Source of the DNA: Hyphomicrobium_A sp963776675
GTDB lineage: Bacteria; Pseudomonadota; Alphaproteobacteria; Rhizobiales; Hyphomicrobiaceae
Direction: 5' to 3'
NCBI GenBank assembly: GCA_963776675.1
Contig: CAVZNR010000027.1
Coordinates: 1 to 64,000, forward strand
DNA: 64,000 nt
Shown piece by piece: positions 47,408 to 57,269 of this stretch. Positions within the stretch are counted from its first letter, which is position 1; every line of letters starts with the position of its first letter. The translations under genes were made by a program, and so were the position numbers. The notes beneath the pieces were generated by a model. It worked only from the letters and a program-made list of their open reading frames with translations. It had not been told where the DNA came from and did no database searches.

Positions 47408-48430
47408 ATGGCGCTGCAAACGACCGAAACCGCGATCTCCGTGCCGGCGGAGTGGGCGCCGCAGAAGGCCATCTGGACGGCGTGGCCCGCCGACCCGCGC
47501 GAATGGAACGGCGATCTCGAGGCCCCCCGCCACGACGTGGCAGAGCTCGTACGGGTGCTGGCGCGCACCAATACCGTGCGGGTGCTGGTGAACGGGCCCG
47601 AGGCCATGGCTTCGGCGCAGGCGGCGTTTGGCACAAGCGTCGAGCTCGTGGCTGCGCGCTACGGCGACATCTGGCTGCGCGACACGGGGCCGATCTTTGC
47701 GCGCGGTGCCGACGGCAAGGTTGCGCTGCGCTTCGCAACCAACAGCTGGGGCGGCAAGTACGATCTGCCCGACGACGCAACCGTCGGCGACGAGGTCGCG
47801 CGTCTGGCGGAAACACCGGTGCGCCGCTTCGACTTCGTGCTGGAGGGAGGCGCGGTCGACCACGACGGCGAAGGCACGATCCTGACCACGCGCCAGACGC
47901 TGCTCAACCCCAACCGCAACGGCTGGACGAAAGAGCAGGCGGAGGCGGCGCTGCACGATGCCTTCGGCGCGCGAAAAATCATCTGGATCGACGAGGGGCT
48001 TCTGAACGACCACACCGACGGCCACATCGATAACATCGCGCGCTTCGTGGCGCCCGGTCGCGTCGTTTGCCAGGCGCCCACGGGCGCGGACGATCCCAAT
48101 GCGGCAACGCTCGACCAGATCGCGCGCACCTTAGAGAGCGCGACCGACGCCTTGGGCCGCAAGCTCGAGGTCGTGCGCATCGCCGGCGCCGGGTTGTATC
48201 GCAACATCGCCGGAGACATCTCGCCTGCCTCGCACATGAACTTCATCATCGCCAACGAGGTCGTCGTGGTTCCCGTCTATGGCACGCCGACGCAGGAGCA
48301 GGCGCTCGAGGAGCTGCAGGCGGTGTTTACGGATCGCAAGGTGATCGGCGTATCCTCAAAGGGCCTCCTCGGCTTCGGCGAAGCGGGCGGCGGCTCGTTC
48401 CACTGCATCACCCAGCAGGAACCCGTGTAG
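47408..48430 (+). CDS. aguA: Agmatine deiminase
   Basis: 340 residues. Peptidyl-arginine-deiminase-like fold: QKAIWTAWPADPREW, YGDIWLRDTGPIFA, VLEGGAVDHDGEGT, DHTDGHIDNIARFV (catalytic His) and the nucleophile Cys in GGGSFHCITQQEP. Converts agmatine to N-carbamoylputrescine. GGAAGGA precedes the ATG at 47408. Followed directly, with no gap, by aguB. Confidence 0.93.
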   Translation: MALQTTETAISVPAEWAPQKAIWTAWPADPREWNGDLEAPRHDVAELVRVLARTNTVRVLVNGPEAMASAQAAFGTSVELVAARYGDIWLRDTGPIFARGADGKVALRFATNSWGGKYDLPDDATVGDEVARLAETPVRRFDFVLEGGAVDHDGEGTILTTRQTLLNPNRNGWTKEQAEAALHDAFGARKIIWIDEGLLNDHTDGHIDNIARFVAPGRVVCQAPTGADDPNAATLDQIARTLESATDALGRKLEVVRIAGAGLYRNIAGDISPASHMNFIIANEVVVVPVYGTPTQEQALEELQAVFTDRKVIGVSSKGLLGFGEAGGGSFHCITQQEPV

Positions 48431-49290
<860 letters not shown>

Positions 49291-49292
49291 GC

Positions 49293-50216
49293 ATGGCCTT
49301 GCCAGCGAACCCACTGGACGATCCGGCGGCGGCAACGCTGGCCGCAGGAGACATCGAGGCGCGGTTCCTGCCGTCCTTCGGCATGCTGGGTGCCTCGCTG
49401 CGCCACAAGGGCGTGGAGATCCTGCGCCGCCTCGATGATCTTGCCGCGTCGGCCGCCAAGGGCAGCACCGCCGGCATCCCGTTCCTCTACCCATGGGCGA
49501 ACCGGCTCTCGGCGCCGCGCTACAAGAAAGCGGGCCCCGAGGTCGTGCTCGACCCCGCTTCACCGCTTCTGCATTTCGATCCCAACGGGTTGCCGATCCA
49601 CGGCGTGCCGTGGCCACACCTCAAGTGGACCGTCGTCGAGAAGCAAGCGGACCGCGTCACGGCGGGGCTCGATTGGACGTGCCCCGACCTGCTCGCCGTC
49701 TTCCCCTACCCTCACCGCCTGACGATGACGGCGAGCCTGCAAGCCGACGGCCTCGCAATTGCGACCGTGGTGCATGCGGGCGACAAGCCCGTGCCGGTGA
49801 GCTTCGGCTTTCATCCCTACATCGGCGTGCCCGATGTTCCGCGCTCCGAGTGGCGCCTGACGCTGCCACGCATGCAGCACCTGGCACTCGATGCAAACGG
49901 GATTCCGACGGGCGCGGAGACGGCCTTTGACGGGCTCGATGCGCCTCTGGGCGCGCGCGCCTTCGACGACGGCTTCGCGCTGCTTGGTGGAGAGGCCACG
50001 CTGTCGATCGCGGGCGGCGGGCGCCGCATCTCGATCGACCTCATCGAGGGCTTCCAGAACACGCAAGTGTTCGCGCCGAAGGACAAGGACTTTATCGCGC
50101 TGGAGCCGATGACCGCGCCGACGAACGCGCTGATCAGCGGCGAGGGGCTTCGGCTCGTGGTGCCGGACGCCGCCTTTCGCACGCTCTTTCGCATTCGCGT
50201 AGAGGCCACCACCTGA
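49293..50216 (+). CDS. Aldose 1-epimerase family protein
   Basis: 307 residues of the galactose-mutarotase fold. FLYPWANRLSAPRYKK, catalytic-type His in GLPIHGVPWP and FGFHPYIGVP, and Glu in FIALEPMTAPTNAL. Interconverts alpha and beta anomers of a sugar or a sugar phosphate. Only 2 bp after aguB, so probably co-transcribed although there is no obvious metabolic link. Confidence 0.85.
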   Translation: MALPANPLDDPAAATLAAGDIEARFLPSFGMLGASLRHKGVEILRRLDDLAASAAKGSTAGIPFLYPWANRLSAPRYKKAGPEVVLDPASPLLHFDPNGLPIHGVPWPHLKWTVVEKQADRVTAGLDWTCPDLLAVFPYPHRLTMTASLQADGLAIATVVHAGDKPVPVSFGFHPYIGVPDVPRSEWRLTLPRMQHLALDANGIPTGAETAFDGLDAPLGARAFDDGFALLGGEATLSIAGGGRRISIDLIEGFQNTQVFAPKDKDFIALEPMTAPTNALISGEGLRLVVPDAAFRTLFRIRVEATT

Positions 50217-50245
50217 CATCGAGCGCTGCAACGCCGCGCTTCACC

Positions 50246-51037
50246 TCAGATGCCGGCATACCAGGCGTAGCCTCGGTCCTCCCAGTAGCCGCCCTTGCCG
50301 CGGCCGAAGCGGTCGAAGCCATCCACCACCTCGATGGTGTGGACGTACTTCGGCTGCTTGTAACCGAGCGCTCGCTCGATGCGCACGCGGATCGGCGCTC
50401 CATTGGGAACCGGAAGCGATTTGTCGTTCAATCCGTACGCCAGAATAGTCTGCGGGTGGCGCCCATCGATCAAATCGCAGCTTTCGTAGTAGTAGGTGGG
50501 CGCGGCGCGGGCTCCGCTCATGTTGTCGTAGCAATGGAAGACGAGATAGCGCGCGGCCGGCTTCAGCTTCACCTCGTCGAGCACGGCCGCCAGGGGCGTG
50601 CCGGTCCACTTGGCGATGCAGCTCCATCCCTCGACGCAATCATGGCGCGTGATCTGCGTTCGCGACGGCATGTTGCGCAGCTCTTCCAGGGAGTAGCTCC
50701 TCGGCGTCTCGACGAGACCCTTGATGGCGAGGCGGTAGTCGGCGAACTCGTTGGCCTTTAGAGCGGCGTACTCTGCCGACTGCGGATTGGTCGAGCCATT
50801 GGGCCGCTGGCCTTGGCGGATCTCGCTTTCCGAATACTCCGGCGCCAAAGCATCTCTGCCCATCAGCAGGCGCTGCACGCGATAGGTAAGCTCATCGGCC
50901 TTGCCAACGAAATCGCGCACGCCGCTGTTGCGGTTGCCGAGACCATCGAAGAGATCGCAGCCGCCGAGCGCAAGACTGGAAACGCCGAGCGTGCCCAGCC
51001 CCAAAAGTCGGCGACGGCTCATGATGAGCTTGCTCAT
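50246..51037 (-). CDS. Periplasmic molybdopterin oxidoreductase (sulfite oxidase fold), Tat/lipo-type export
   Basis: 263 residues from ATG 51037. The N-terminus has a twin-arginine stretch (SRRRLLGLGTLGVSSLALGG) followed by Cys, so it may be a Tat substrate that becomes a lipoprotein. The Mo ligand Cys is in RHDCVEGWSC, with the family's GTPLAAVLDEV and PVPNGAPIRVRIERALGYKQ. Resembles the MsrP/YedY group but is shorter. Overlaps the cytochrome b561 gene (ATGA), which should supply or accept electrons. Confidence 0.87.
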   Translation of the reverse strand: MSKLIMSRRRLLGLGTLGVSSLALGGCDLFDGLGNRNSGVRDFVGKADELTYRVQRLLMGRDALAPEYSESEIRQGQRPNGSTNPQSAEYAALKANEFADYRLAIKGLVETPRSYSLEELRNMPSRTQITRHDCVEGWSCIAKWTGTPLAAVLDEVKLKPAARYLVFHCYDNMSGARAAPTYYYESCDLIDGRHPQTILAYGLNDKSLPVPNGAPIRVRIERALGYKQPKYVHTIEVVDGFDRFGRGKGGYWEDRGYAWYAGI

Positions 51038-51876
51038 GACTTTTCCTCCGGATCGGTCCGATACCACCCGGTGATCATCGAGCGCAGCTCGTTGAGCGGT
51101 CCGGCGGCGAGCACCATGAGAATGTGGACGGCGAAGAAGAGGACGAGCAGGAACATCACCAGAAAGTGGATGGTGCGCGCCGTCTGCCGGCCGCCGAAGA
51201 GGTCGAGCAGCCACGGCCACGCCGCATCCATTCCGGGGCTCATGGTGATCCCGGTGAGAACCATGGCCGGCAGCAGCACGAAGAGCACGGCGCCATAGGA
51301 GAGCTTCTGCAGCACATTGTAGCTGCGCCCGTGGTGGAAGCGGAAACGGGCATGCTCTGCAACGTCGCGCGGGAGATTGGCGATATCCTTGCCCGTCGGT
51401 GCCAAATCCCGGCGGATATGGCCGGTGATGAAACCGGCGCAAAGCCAGACGAACAGGGTTCCGACCAGGAGCCAGGCAAAGAAGAAATGCACGACCCGAC
51501 CCGTTGCCAAATCCCGATAGGACGGGATCGTCAGGGCGGCGGGAAAGCCACGCACCTGGCGCTTGTCCTCGGGTCCGCTCAGTCCGAAGACGCCTGTCGT
51601 ATCGAACGCGTGCCCGAAAATCGTCGTCCGGCCGCGCGGACCCTCGGGTGTGTTCACCGCTGCCATCTTGAGGACAGAGTTATCGAAGCCGAAGCCGCTC
51701 TGTTGGCCGATGTAGAGCGTGGGGTGCGCATTGAAGATCTGCAGACCGGAAAACAAGAGAAAGAACAGGCAGATGGCCCACAGCCAGTGGGTCACCCGCG
51801 TCCAGATCGATTGGCGGTAGACGAGCGGACCTGCGCGCGCGATCTCGGCTCCCGCGGTTTGGCTGTCATGGACCAT
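51034..51876 (-). CDS. Cytochrome b561-type membrane subunit
   Basis: 280 residues from ATG 51876. Membrane helices carry heme-ligand-type His: RVTHWLWAICLFFLLFSG, RVVHFFFAWLLVGTLFVWL, RTIHFLVMFLLVLFFAVHIL. A long periplasmic loop (about residues 45-115) lies between helices 1 and 2. ATGA overlap with the Mo-oxidoreductase gives a two-gene redox unit. This is a Ni/Fe-hydrogenase/thiosulfate-type b561, not the MsrQ (YedZ) type usually paired with MsrP. Confidence 0.87.
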   Translation of the reverse strand: MVHDSQTAGAEIARAGPLVYRQSIWTRVTHWLWAICLFFLLFSGLQIFNAHPTLYIGQQSGFGFDNSVLKMAAVNTPEGPRGRTTIFGHAFDTTGVFGLSGPEDKRQVRGFPAALTIPSYRDLATGRVVHFFFAWLLVGTLFVWLCAGFITGHIRRDLAPTGKDIANLPRDVAEHARFRFHHGRSYNVLQKLSYGAVLFVLLPAMVLTGITMSPGMDAAWPWLLDLFGGRQTARTIHFLVMFLLVLFFAVHILMVLAAGPLNELRSMITGWYRTDPEEKS

Positions 51877-52177
51877 CCATCGACCTCTCACGCTTTGAGC
51901 TGCACCTTCGCATGTCGCTGTGCGTCGGGCCCGAGCCGAACGCACCGGCAGTGTGCCGCGAATTTACAGCTGCATGTATGTCTGTTTTCGCAAGGGACTG
52001 TTTGACTGTTACCAACGGCGGCTCGTCATTCCGCCGGCACCGCGCCAGCCATTGAGCCCACCTAACTACGTCGGAATAGCGCCGATTTCCGCTAGCGCCT
52101 CTGCAAATCGAAGGGGTTTTTGAAGGCTTGATTAAGCGCACATTCCTTATGCTGATCAAAAGCCAAACCGGGACACC
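51877..52177. other. Divergent intergenic region
   Basis: 301 bp between cytochrome b561 (minus) and the EAL gene (plus). No gene and no clear motif; AT content rises near 51960-52010 and 52130-52165, where promoters are likely. Confidence 0.4.
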
Positions 52178-52957
52178 ATGAGCAAATCCGACCCCAACCT
52201 GACGTGCAAAGGATGCCGCACGCCGCTCGATTTCGACTTCTCAATGGCGTTCCAGCCGATCGTCGACCTAGAGGACGGCAGCGTGTTCGCGCATGAAGCG
52301 CTGGTGCGCGGCACCGGTGGGGAGTTGGCCGGAAGCGTGCTCGGGCGCGTCACGCCCGAGACCCGCTTCGCCTTCGATCAGCTCTGCCGCGTTCGCGCAG
52401 TCGAGATGGCGGCGGCTCTGGAGGTGAGGACCAACCTCCACATCAACTTCATGCCGAACGCGGTCTATGAGCCGCGCCAATGCATTCGCAGCACGCTCGA
52501 CGCTGCGGCGCGGACCGGATTTCCTATCGGCCGCATCGTGTTCGAGACGACGGAAGACGAGCGGGTGCACGACCCGGACCGCCTCAAGGGGATCCTCAGC
52601 ACCTACAAGCACCAGGGCTTCATGACGGCGATCGACGACTTCGGTGCCGGCTACGCCGGCCTCAATCTTCTGGCCGAATTCCAGCCCGACATCGTCAAGC
52701 TCGACATGGCGCTGGTGCGCGGCATCGACGCCAACGCCCCGCGCCGCACCATCGTCGGCGGCATCGTCGGTATCTGCCGCATGCTCGGAATTCGCGTCGT
52801 CGCCGAAGGCGTCGAATCGACGGCCGAGGCGCGCACGCTGCGCAACCTGGGCATCACGCTGATGCAGGGGTTCCTCTTTGCCAAGCCCGCATTCGAGGCG
52901 CTGCCGCCGGTCGATCTGTCGGTGCTCGGGCCCGACTTGCGTTTCGATGTGGCCTAA
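52178..52957 (+). CDS. Stand-alone EAL-domain protein (c-di-GMP phosphodiesterase)
   Basis: 259 residues. All catalytic positions are present: HEALVRG (EAL), NFMPNAVY (Asn), ETTEDE (Glu), IDDFGAGYAGLNLL (DD), VKLDMALV (Lys), AEGVES (Glu) and LMQGFLFAKP (Gln). It should therefore hydrolyse c-di-GMP. The N-terminus has CKGC, a possible small metal or redox site. No sensor or membrane domain; control must come from elsewhere. Confidence 0.9.
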   Translation: MSKSDPNLTCKGCRTPLDFDFSMAFQPIVDLEDGSVFAHEALVRGTGGELAGSVLGRVTPETRFAFDQLCRVRAVEMAAALEVRTNLHINFMPNAVYEPRQCIRSTLDAAARTGFPIGRIVFETTEDERVHDPDRLKGILSTYKHQGFMTAIDDFGAGYAGLNLLAEFQPDIVKLDMALVRGIDANAPRRTIVGGIVGICRMLGIRVVAEGVESTAEARTLRNLGITLMQGFLFAKPAFEALPPVDLSVLGPDLRFDVA

Positions 52958-52967
52958 CGAATCAGCC

Positions 52968-53002
52968 GATCGCGGCGCCAGCGTGGCATGGGCGCCGCGA
53001 TC
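52968..53002. terminator. 12-bp perfect hairpin between convergent genes
   Basis: GATCGCGGCGCC and GGCGCCGCGATC with an 11-base loop, between the EAL gene end (52957) and the cupin gene end (53023). Neither side has a T run. Position suggests a shared bidirectional transcription stop. Confidence 0.5.
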
Positions 53003-53022
53003 AACCTGCCGCGCTCGGGGGA

Positions 53023-53460
53023 TTATTGCGCCTGCAGCAACGCTTTGAAGTCCTGCAAGCCGAGCGTAGCGAGCGTGTTGAGCTGCTCGTCGAGGATCTC
53101 GTAGATGACGCCATCCTGTCCGCGGTTGGAGAAAAAAGCGATCACGTCCTCGTCGCCGCCACCTTCGGTGTGCGGCTCGCCGCCGCCGCGTGTCGCCACG
53201 TAGCTGCCGACGGGACGCACCTCCTTCACCTCGCCGTTGGCCCGGTAGATGCGCAACTCGCCTTGCAGAATGACGGTCACGTAGTCAGCGTGATGGCGGT
53301 GCAGGACGACTCGCTTGTTGGCGGCAAACTTGAATAGGATGTCGACGATCTTCCTCTCCTCGTCGACGGCACAGATGTGGTAGTGCAGGTTGTCGATGCC
53401 TTCCAGCGTGTGCCAGGTGACGTTGCGTTCGTCGAACCTGTAGTCGCGCGTCATCAGCAT
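53023..53460 (-). CDS. Cupin-domain protein
   Basis: 145 residues from ATG 53460 (GGGAGTG upstream). Cupin motif 1 is VVLHRHHADYVTVILQGELR; motif 2 is near PVGSYVATRGGGEPHTEGGG. Probably a metal-binding single-domain cupin, enzymatic or sensory. A second ATG at 53454 is possible. Directly downstream of the DUF2380 gene (20-bp gap) on the same strand. Confidence 0.75.
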   Translation of the reverse strand: MLMTRDYRFDERNVTWHTLEGIDNLHYHICAVDEERKIVDILFKFAANKRVVLHRHHADYVTVILQGELRIYRANGEVKEVRPVGSYVATRGGGEPHTEGGGDEDVIAFFSNRGQDGVIYEILDEQLNTLATLGLQDFKALLQAQ

Positions 53461-53480
53461 GGTTTCACTCCCATTCAATT

Positions 53481-54119
53481 TCAGTTTGTTGGCGGTGTGT
53501 CGTTCTTGGTCCGGCGCTCGAGTCCTTGGAGCATGTAGATCGCGGCGCGCTTCCACGCCCTCTCGTTGTCGCCGCGGAAGTCGAAGGTCTTGGCGTAGAC
53601 GATGTTACCGGTGACCACGTCCTTGACGACGACGTGCAGGCTCATGACGAGTGTGCTCATCTTGAAGAGCCATCCGATCATCACACGGTCGGCGCCGACG
53701 CTCTTTGCGATGTCGAGCTCGCAACCGTTGCAGGCGCGCAGATAAGTCCCGGAATTCTCAGCTGCCACCGCACGCTTCACGCGCTCGCCATCCACCACGT
53801 CGTAGAGGCCGGCAGCAGCCAGGTCCTCGCGAACCAAGCGGGTCAAGCGCGCGAGCATGGCGTCATGCTCGTTCGGGCCGACCTCGCCTGAGGTGTCCTT
53901 GATCTCGAACGGGAGCACGGCGATGCGCGGGGTGGCGCCCGCGACGGCGGCAGGTTCCCACCCCGTCGCTAGGGCGAGGCCCGCCGCCAGCAGGATGGCG
54001 CCGCACAGGAGCCGTCTTAGGGGCCTCCGGGGGGAGATGGCGCCGTGTCTCGTGGGTGCGTTTTCCAAGCTGGCGAATTCCCTTTGCCTTGCGATCGGTA
54101 GATGCGCGACGCTAGGCAA
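53481..54119 (-). CDS. DUF2380/DUF3280 secreted protein
   Basis: About 212 residues; the start is uncertain (TTG at 54119, other weak starts further in). A signal-like LCGAILLAAGLALATG is followed by RIAVLPFEIKDTSGEVGP, AAAGLYDVVDGERVKRAV, the CNGCE pair and GADRVMIGWLFKMSTLVMSL, ending RGDNERAWKRAAIYMLQGLE. This pattern is the DUF2380 family, often beside NarL-type two-component genes in methylotrophic and related alphaproteobacteria, as here. Function unknown. Confidence 0.75.
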   Translation of the reverse strand: MPSVAHLPIARQREFASLENAPTRHGAISPRRPLRRLLCGAILLAAGLALATGWEPAAVAGATPRIAVLPFEIKDTSGEVGPNEHDAMLARLTRLVREDLAAAGLYDVVDGERVKRAVAAENSGTYLRACNGCELDIAKSVGADRVMIGWLFKMSTLVMSLHVVVKDVVTGNIVYAKTFDFRGDNERAWKRAAIYMLQGLERRTKNDTPPTN

Positions 54120-54229
54120 GAGGCGAGCGGCCGGAAACGGGCGGTTGCCCGCGAAATGTCGGGCAAATTGCCTGAGTTTTCTCTGCTACCGTTCCCACAA
54201 ATAAACCGGCTCATTCGACGTTCGTGACC

Positions 54230-55675
54230 ATGCCCGTTTCGTCTCCCATCGCAGCGCCCCGACGCAGGCGCCCCGCCGACCTCAAGGCGTCGCTGATCCT
54301 GCGCATCGCGCTGGTTGCGGCGACCTGCTTCATTGCCGTCACGGCGGCAGTGCTCTTCGATTCGGAGCGCGATGCGCGCGCGAATGCCGCGCACATCGCC
54401 GATCTTGTAAGCAGGCATCTCAGTCTCCAGCTCTGGCGCATCAACTCCGGATTCGATCTGTCGAACCGCTTTCCAGACTGGGATGCGCTCCTTACGAACA
54501 CTTCCTCGGGCAGCCAGTGCGTGCGTTTCGAAAACCAAAATGGCGCTACCGTGCGCAGCGACTGCGTCGGCTCGCCGGCGCATCATGACCCGGCGCCAGG
54601 CTGGTTCTCTGCCCTGTGGACACGCGTATCGCAGCAAGCGCCCGCCGAAAGCACGGTATCCTACAAGGGCAAGACCTACGGCACCGTCATCGTCTCTTCG
54701 GATCCCAAGGTCGTCGCGAGCCGCGCCTGGGACGAAGTCAAGAATCTCGTCATCCTGACGGCGCTCACCATCCTTGCAGTGTCCGTTCTCGTCTACGTAG
54801 CAATCGCGCGCGCACTGGCACCGACCAAGGAGGTGATCTCAGGCCTCGACAAGCTTTCGAGCGGTGACTTTTCCCACCGCCTGCCGCACTTCAAGCTCGC
54901 CGAGCTGCAGCGCATTGCCGAAGTCGCCAACGGGCTCGCCGAGACGGTCGAGACCACGCTTGCCGAGCGCGCCGAGCTGTCGCGCCGCCTCATGAACGCG
55001 CAGGAAGAGGAGCGCCGCCGCCTTGCGCGCGAGCTGCACGACGCGTTCGGTCAGAACCTTACGGCGATTGCCGCGCTGTCCGCGTCGATCGAAAAGTCGG
55101 CCCAGGAGGCGTGCCCCGAGATCGAGGAGGAGGCGCGCAGCCTGTCCACGATTTCCATGGGCATGATGCAGTCGCTGCGCGGCACGCTGCTCGACCTGCG
55201 CCCCGCCGACATCGACAAGTTCGGATTGACGGAGAGCCTGAAGCAGCTGGTCGGCGTCTGGAGCGCTGGTGCGAAGCGCTCAACGCGCTTCGAGCTGAAC
55301 ATTCCGCAAAAACTCTCGCCCCTCTCCGATGCGGCCGCCGTCCACATCTTCCGCATTGCGCAGGAAGGCCTCACCAATGCGGTGAAGCACGCGGACGCCA
55401 GAACCGTTCGCCTCAGCGTCGAGCCGGTCTCAATGGCGCAACCGAAGGATCCGCATGCCGCGGGCATCCGCCTCACCATCGAGGACGATGGCAAGGGACG
55501 GGCCCGCAACGGCAAGGCGAGCGCCAACGGCATGGGCCTCATCAACATGCAGGAGCGGGTTGCGGCGCTCGGCGGCACGATCACGCTCGACGACCGTCCC
55601 GGCGCAGGTTTCACGGTGCGCATCGTCGTGCCAGTGGAGCCGGCGCAAGCGATAGAGGGCGCGCCCCCGTCATGA
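54230..55675 (+). CDS. NarL-type sensor histidine kinase
   Basis: 481 residues. TM1 LRIALVAATCFIAVTAAVLF, periplasmic loop with two Cys (SGSQCVRFENQ, RSDCVGS), TM2 LVILTALTILAVSVLVYVAI, then HAMP. The HisKA_3 H box is EEERRRLARELHDAFGQNL and the ATPase has EGLTNAVKHADA, DDGKGRA and GMGLINMQERVAALGG. ATG at 54230 (GTG at 54224 possible). Overlaps the regulator gene by ATGA, forming a pair; divergent from the DUF2380 gene. Confidence 0.9.
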   Translation: MPVSSPIAAPRRRRPADLKASLILRIALVAATCFIAVTAAVLFDSERDARANAAHIADLVSRHLSLQLWRINSGFDLSNRFPDWDALLTNTSSGSQCVRFENQNGATVRSDCVGSPAHHDPAPGWFSALWTRVSQQAPAESTVSYKGKTYGTVIVSSDPKVVASRAWDEVKNLVILTALTILAVSVLVYVAIARALAPTKEVISGLDKLSSGDFSHRLPHFKLAELQRIAEVANGLAETVETTLAERAELSRRLMNAQEEERRRLARELHDAFGQNLTAIAALSASIEKSAQEACPEIEEEARSLSTISMGMMQSLRGTLLDLRPADIDKFGLTESLKQLVGVWSAGAKRSTRFELNIPQKLSPLSDAAAVHIFRIAQEGLTNAVKHADARTVRLSVEPVSMAQPKDPHAAGIRLTIEDDGKGRARNGKASANGMGLINMQERVAALGGTITLDDRPGAGFTVRIVVPVEPAQAIEGAPPS

Positions 55676-56307
55676 TCCGCGTGATGCTCGTCGACGATCA
55701 CGCCGTGGTGCGCGAGGGCTACCGCCGGCTGATCGAAAAGCACAACGGGCTTTCGGTCGTCGCGGAGGCGCCCGACGGCCAGACCGCCTATCAGCTCTAT
55801 AAAGAGCAAAGTCCCGACGTCGTCGTCCTCGACCTGTCGATGCCGGGCAAGGGCGGCATCGAGGTGCTGCGTCAGCTGCGGCTGTGGGACGGCAGCGCGC
55901 GCATCCTGGTCTTCACCATGCATGAGAACGCCGCCTATGCGCTGCAGGCGTTCCAGACCGGCGCCAAGGGCTACATCACCAAGAGCAGCGCGCCGGAGCT
56001 GCTGATCAGCGCTATCCGCGACGTGGCGGCAGGCAAGACGGCGATCAGCCCCGACATGAGTCACGCGCTGGCGCTGTCGCGCATCAGCGACGAGGACGAG
56101 CTGCTCCACAGTCTTTCGCCGCGCGAGTTCGACATATTCCGGATGCTCGCCGATGCCAAATCGATCGCTGAGATCGCGACGACGCTCAACTTGAGCCCCA
56201 AGACCGTGTCGAACTACCACTATCTCATCAAGTCGAAGCTTGGCGTCGCCTCCGACATCGAGCTAGTGCACCTCGCCATGCGCATGAAGGTTGTAGGGCC
56301 CGGCTGA
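55672..56307 (+). CDS. LuxR/NarL-type response regulator
   Basis: 211 residues. Receiver with VMLVDDHAVVREGYRRL, phospho-Asp in DVVVLDLSMPGKGG and Lys in GAKGYITKSSAPE. HTH LSPREFDIFRMLADAKSIAE then TLNLSPKTVSNYHYLIKSKL. Partner of the upstream kinase. Probable targets include the divergent DUF2380-cupin genes. Confidence 0.92.
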   Translation: MIRVMLVDDHAVVREGYRRLIEKHNGLSVVAEAPDGQTAYQLYKEQSPDVVVLDLSMPGKGGIEVLRQLRLWDGSARILVFTMHENAAYALQAFQTGAKGYITKSSAPELLISAIRDVAAGKTAISPDMSHALALSRISDEDELLHSLSPREFDIFRMLADAKSIAEIATTLNLSPKTVSNYHYLIKSKLGVASDIELVHLAMRMKVVGPG

Positions 56308-56393
56308 TCCATCGAATGAGCGGCCCGAAATACACGCTCCCTTAGCCCGCCGTGCGCGATCGAGAGACCTGCAGGCGCAGGAGAACGACGGCC

Positions 56394-57257
56394 ATGGGCG
56401 AGGAAAGCAATCTGGAGCGTCTCGATCAGCGCTTCACGCACATCTACGAGGCGGCGCGCGCCAAGGTTCTCGATGCGCAAAAGCAGAAGGCGCTCATCGT
56501 CATCGACGACGACGTGCTGCTGCTTTACCGGACCGGCCACGCCGTGCAGCAATTCCCAGGCCTGCGCCCTCCGCTCTACGTCAAGATGAAGACGCTGGGT
56601 CACATGCCGCTCGCGGTCTACTGCCTGCTGCGCGAGGACATGGGCGCGCGCTTGTCGGAGGAACGGCTCGAAGCCGTGAGAGACTATCGCCGGGCGGTCG
56701 AGGCCTGCACCGGCGACCTCGACACGCGCCAGGATGCCGCGCGCGGGATTCTGCCCCGGCCCAGTCTCATCTTCTCCAAGGTGCTGGCGATGCTCGACCG
56801 CGCCGTCACCGACGGGCAGGTCTCCGCCGCGGACTTGGCGGCATTCGCCCGGGGGGCGTCAGAGGATGTCCTGCCGGTGCTGGCCGCAGCGGCGCGCGTG
56901 CAGCTGGAGGCCTGCCATATGCGCATCCTGCAGATCCGGCACGAGCTCCTATCGCCGGCGCAGTGGAAGGAGCTGCGCGTGCTGGTGCTCGGGCCCTACA
57001 TGGCCCAGCGCGGCCAGAATTTCCTGCAGTACTTCTCGCACCTTCTCGACACGCCCATGCACGCTGACCGGCGGCTCGTCTACTTCGACGGCGACGATCT
57101 CGCGGCGGCCTTCAATCGCCTCGGCACGACCATGCTCGACGCAGAGGCCTCGGCAGCGATTTTCGGCGATCGCGATCGCCTGCACCGCGATGTTCTCGCC
57201 GACGCCACCGCGCAATATCTGAGCGCGCTGACGCGGCCCCAGCGCCACGGCGCATGA
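56394..57257 (+). CDS. Conserved-looking hypothetical protein, 287 aa
   Basis: From ATG 56394 (an in-frame GTG at 56352 adds 14 Arg-rich residues). Largely helical, soluble, no Cys-rich motif and no signal peptide. Notable stretches are HIYEAARAKVLDAQKQKALI, RQDAARGILPRPSLIFSKVL and VLVLGPYMAQRGQNFLQYFS. I do not recognise the family. It follows the response regulator by 86 bp and may belong to the same unit. Confidence 0.65.
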   Translation: MGEESNLERLDQRFTHIYEAARAKVLDAQKQKALIVIDDDVLLLYRTGHAVQQFPGLRPPLYVKMKTLGHMPLAVYCLLREDMGARLSEERLEAVRDYRRAVEACTGDLDTRQDAARGILPRPSLIFSKVLAMLDRAVTDGQVSAADLAAFARGASEDVLPVLAAAARVQLEACHMRILQIRHELLSPAQWKELRVLVLGPYMAQRGQNFLQYFSHLLDTPMHADRRLVYFDGDDLAAAFNRLGTTMLDAEASAAIFGDRDRLHRDVLADATAQYLSALTRPQRHGA

Positions 57258-57269
57258 GGGACCCTCGCG

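Noticed and set aside
46426..47634. Long minus-strand ORF overlapping the LTXXQ gene
   Set aside because: Out of frame with the signal peptide and domain repeats; a shadow of the low-complexity tract.
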